The notes under the pieces: model-generated
The model's input: the letters and a program-made list of their open reading frames with translations, nothing else
What the model was told of the DNA's origin: nothing
Database searches by the model: none
Program-made: the position numbers and the translations under genes
Shown: positions 6,705-8,235 of the stretch, piece by piece
Layout of the letters: each line of letters starts with the position of its first letter
Position numbering within the stretch: the stretch's first letter is position 1
Source of the DNA: Phycisphaerae bacterium
Lineage (GTDB): Bacteria > Planctomycetota > Phycisphaerae > UBA1845 > PWPN01
DNA length: 8,235 nucleotides
NCBI GenBank assembly: GCA_003557125.1
Contig: PWPN01000187.1
Span: 1-8,235, forward strand
Direction of reading: 5' to 3'

Positions 6705-6733
6705 TTGACCCACATACGAGGCAGGGCTACGAT
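6705..6733 (+). promoter_or_regulatory. Sigma-70-type promoter for argH
   Basis: TTGACC (6705-6710), a 17-base spacer and TACGAT (6728-6733) match the consensus in 5 and 4 of 6 positions. Transcription would begin near 6740, leaving a leader of about 52 bases that carries the argH ribosome binding site. It lies in the 157-base divergent region shared with the DUF1570 gene. Confidence 0.5.
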
Positions 6734-6791
6734 TCGAACCGCGACCCGCACGTACGGGGCGCGACTAACGCCACAGGGAGAGCGTGACTTC

Positions 6792-8204
6792 ATGGGAGCA
6801 TCCAAGGATAAAAGCTGGCAGGCACGGCTCTCGCAGCCGGCGCACGCATTGACCGAAAGCTTCGTCGAGAGCCTGTCGTTCGACCGCCGACTCTGGCCTC
6901 ACGACATCGCGGGCAGCCTCGCGCATGCCGAGATGCTCGCCGAGGTCGGCCTCATCACGAAGGCGGACTTCCGTGCGATACGGCAGGGTTTCAAGGAAAT
7001 CGCGGACGATATCGAAAAAGGCACGTTTCACTGGGACCCGGCCTGCGAAGACATCCACATGGCGCTGGAGGCGGCGCTCATCGCGCGGATCGGCGAGCCG
7101 GGCAAGAGGCTGCACACCGCACGCTCGCGGAACGATCAGGTCGCGCTCGACCTGCGGCTGTACGTGCGCGCAGCCATCGACGATCGGATCGTCCCGGCGC
7201 TGCGGGCGGTGCAGAAGGCGCTTGTCGAGCAGGCCGACCGTTATCGCGATGCGGTCATGCCCTCGTACACGCACTTGCAACGGGCCCAGCCGATCTGCCT
7301 GGCGGCGTACCTGCTCGCCTACGTCGAGCAGTTCGAGCGCGACGTGGACCGTTTCACCGATGCGCGTCGTCGGGCCGATGTGTGCCCCCTGGGCTCGGGC
7401 GCGGTGGCCGGCTCGACGCTGCCTATCGACCGTGCGCGCGTCGCGCGGAAGCTCGGGTTCGCCGAGGTCAGCCGTAACAGCATCGACTCGACGAGCGATC
7501 GGGATTTCGTGATCGACTTCCTGGCGGCTGCGGTCGTCTGCGGCACGCATCTGTCGCGCATGGCCGAGGACTGGATCCTCTACGCCAGCCAGGAGTTCGG
7601 TTTTCTAAGCGTGGCCGATGCCTTCTGCACGGGCTCGTCGATGATGCCGCAGAAACGCAACCTCGACGTGATGGAACTCGTGCGCGGCAAAGTGGGCCGA
7701 CTGCACGCAGCGTTGTCCGGCATCCTGACGCTCTGCAAAGGGTTGCCGCAGGCGTACAACCGCGACCTCCAGGAAGATAAGGTTCATCTGTTTGCGGCCG
7801 ACGACGTGCTGTCGGCGAGTCTCGAGATCGTCGCGGAGGTCGTCAACCAGACGACGTTCGATCGGGCGCGCCTCGAAGAGGCCACCGGCAGAGGCTTTCT
7901 GGACGCGACGGTGTTGGCCGAGTATCTCGTGGGCCGAAAAGTCCCGTTCCGCGAAGCGCATCAATGCGTGGGTCGGCTCGTCGCGCAGGCGGAGCGCGAA
8001 GGGTGCGAGTTGGCCGATCTGTCGCTGGAGGTTTTTCAGGAGGCCTGTGCCCGGATCGGGAAGGACGTGTACGACTACCTCGGGGCGGGCAATGTCATCC
8101 GCCGTTATTGCAGTGCGGGCAACGCGGGCCCCGACTCGTCGGCCAGGCAGATCCACCATTGGCGCAAGAAGATCGGCCCGCGCGCGTCGCGCAGTCGTCG
8201 CTGA
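6792..8204 (+). CDS. argH: Argininosuccinate lyase
   Basis: This cytoplasmic homotetrameric lyase splits argininosuccinate into arginine and fumarate, the last step of arginine biosynthesis. The 470-residue protein has the normal length. Signatures in order are FDRRLWPHDIAGSLAHA (30-46), HTARSRNDQVALD (108-120), SYTHLQRAQP with the catalytic-base His161, CPLGSGAVAGSTLPIDR (198-214), SIDSTSDRDF (230-239), and the fumarase/aspartase signature GSSMMPQKRN (281-290), whose Ser283 is the likely catalytic serine. LPQAYNRDLQEDK (318-330) is also typical. The N-terminus reads SWQARLSQP where many relatives have WGGRF, and the C-terminal GGTAP-like motif is CSAGNAGP. The frame is open to 6633, but the ATG at 6792 is preferred because AGGGAG (6775-6780) lies about 11 bases upstream and the protein then starts like the family. 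No other arg gene is in the window. Confidence 0.96.
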   Translation: MGASKDKSWQARLSQPAHALTESFVESLSFDRRLWPHDIAGSLAHAEMLAEVGLITKADFRAIRQGFKEIADDIEKGTFHWDPACEDIHMALEAALIARIGEPGKRLHTARSRNDQVALDLRLYVRAAIDDRIVPALRAVQKALVEQADRYRDAVMPSYTHLQRAQPICLAAYLLAYVEQFERDVDRFTDARRRADVCPLGSGAVAGSTLPIDRARVARKLGFAEVSRNSIDSTSDRDFVIDFLAAAVVCGTHLSRMAEDWILYASQEFGFLSVADAFCTGSSMMPQKRNLDVMELVRGKVGRLHAALSGILTLCKGLPQAYNRDLQEDKVHLFAADDVLSASLEIVAEVVNQTTFDRARLEEATGRGFLDATVLAEYLVGRKVPFREAHQCVGRLVAQAEREGCELADLSLEVFQEACARIGKDVYDYLGAGNVIRRYCSAGNAGPDSSARQIHHWRKKIGPRASRSRR

Positions 8205-8213
8205 GGTTCGCTC

Positions 8214-8235
8214 GTGTCATCGGATACCAAGGGTG
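8214..8235 (+). CDS. Probable start of the next gene, GTG start, cut by the right edge
   Basis: Ten bases after the argH stop codon a GTG begins an open frame, M(V)SSDTKG, that runs off the window. TGAGG (8202-8206), which overlaps the argH TGA, is a good ribosome binding site 7 bases upstream. The arrangement suggests a gene co-transcribed and perhaps translationally coupled with argH. Seven codons are too few to identify the product. Confidence 0.4.

Noticed and set aside
6765..7550. Minus-strand open frame opposite argH
   Set aside because: It is a shadow of argH with low-complexity, arginine-rich content.

Overview
The window is a GC-rich bacterial chromosome segment that most resembles Planctomycetota. 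Two of its proteins belong to families that are abundant there (a DUF4838 protein and a DUF1570 HExxH protein). Its largest gene-free stretch is packed with short palindromic repeats of a kind common in planctomycete and related genomes. This taxonomic call is inference from family content, because the window holds no rRNA or other marker.

Layout, left to right. Positions 1 to about 171 appear to be the 5' end of an insertion sequence: the first 19 codons of a transposase of the IS1380 type, with a very strong ribosome binding site, running off the left edge on the minus strand. Next comes a minus-strand gamma-glutamyltransferase gene (268-2028) with a signal peptide and every catalytic residue. 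A 356-base gap (2029-2384) contains a long imperfect palindrome and a mosaic of repeated hairpins. It is followed by a minus-strand secreted DUF4838 protein (2385-4211), which has its own promoter at 4295-4323. Then come two closely spaced minus-strand genes, 19 bases apart and probably one operon: a DUF1570 zinc-peptidase-like exported protein (5417-6634, promoter-proximal) and a chlorophyllase-family alpha/beta-hydrolase lipoprotein (4387-5397). Across a 157-base divergent promoter region lies plus-strand argH, argininosuccinate lyase (6792-8204). The start of another plus-strand gene probably overlaps its Shine-Dalgarno with the argH stop codon (8214 to the right edge).

Functionally the minus-strand block consists only of exported proteins: periplasmic glutathione or gamma-glutamyl peptide breakdown, a glycoside-hydrolase-like protein, a metallopeptidase-like protein and a lipid-anchored esterase. 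argH is a cytoplasmic biosynthetic enzyme (last step of arginine synthesis) and is not accompanied by other arginine genes here. I see no defence system, CRISPR array, RNA gene or clearly new multi-gene system. The points most worth a second look are the chlorophyllase-like lipoprotein, two genes that look leaderless (a -10 box 6-8 bases before an ATG, no ribosome binding site, and an in-frame stop inside the -10 box), the repeat mosaic, and the IS edge.
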